DNA of 15,032 nucleotides from assembly GCA_900551185.1 (NCBI GenBank), contig URVF01000015.1, forward strand, positions 1-15,032. The letters run 5' to 3'. This DNA comes from an uncultured Collinsella sp. (GTDB lineage: Bacteria; Actinomycetota; Coriobacteriia; Coriobacteriales; Coriobacteriaceae). Of this stretch, positions 15,007-15,032 are shown piece after piece. Each line of letters starts with the position of its first letter. Position 1 is the stretch's first letter. Below the pieces are notes generated by a model. That model made no database searches. It saw only the letters and a program-made list of their open reading frames with translations, and was not told where the DNA came from. A program made the translations under genes and the position numbers.

Positions 15007-15032
15007 CTGTCTCTTATACACATCTGACGCTG
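15007..15032. other. Nextera mosaic end and adapter (not genomic)
   Basis: CTGTCTCTTATACACATCT (15007-15025) is the Tn5 mosaic end, followed by GACGCTG of the read-1 side adapter. Genomic DNA ends at about 15006. Confidence 0.97.

Overview
The window is a GC-rich, densely coded bacterial fragment. Gene content (twin PRC-barrel proteins, a YtxH protein, a DUF348-like/NodB protein, DUF362-ferredoxin, MacB-like and ABC-2 exporters), TTG starts and short GGGGAC-core palindromes suggest a gut actinobacterium of the Coriobacteriia, most likely Collinsella or a relative. That is inference from gene style; no rRNA or marker gene is present. Both ends are not genomic: bases 1-49 are an Illumina P7/i7-index/Nextera adapter and bases 15007-15032 are the Nextera mosaic end with adapter. 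True insert DNA is about 50-15006, and the genes at both edges are cut.

All genes but one lie on the minus strand, so reading order runs right to left. From the right edge: two ABC-2 type permeases (the first truncated, overlapping the second by 14 nt); then an ABC ATPase plus a large FtsX-family permease with a coiled-coil insert (MacB/LolCDE-like exporter); then a 240-nt gene-free stretch filled with short palindromic repeats; then a DUF362/2x[4Fe-4S] ferredoxin protein. The only plus-strand gene, a membrane-anchored alpha/beta hydrolase, converges on the ferredoxin gene across a strong bidirectional terminator and diverges from a hemolysin III/PAQR gene. After it come a CorC/HlyC (CNNM) CBS transporter, a small protein resembling the N-terminal domain of cyanophycin synthetase with an acidic tail, a YtxH and PRC-barrel pair joined by a TAATG overlap, a membrane-anchored polysaccharide-deacetylase-like protein, and a cut gene for a PRC-barrel/MgtE-N protein.

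The themes are envelope export (two ABC systems), divalent-cation handling (CorC/CNNM and MgtE-N proteins) and envelope or stress proteins (PRC barrel, YtxH, NodB-like). The most notable points are: the NodB-like protein has lost its metal-binding and catalytic histidines; a cyanophycin-synthetase-like N-domain stands alone without ATP-grasp or ligase domains; the hydrolase ORF has no stop codon in its frame before a strong terminator, which predicts a nonstop mRNA or a lost stop; a palindrome family keeps a fixed GGGGAC core while its arms covary; and mutually exclusive hairpins lie in the leader of the MgtE-N gene. I see no CRISPR array, tRNA, rRNA, transposase or phage gene.
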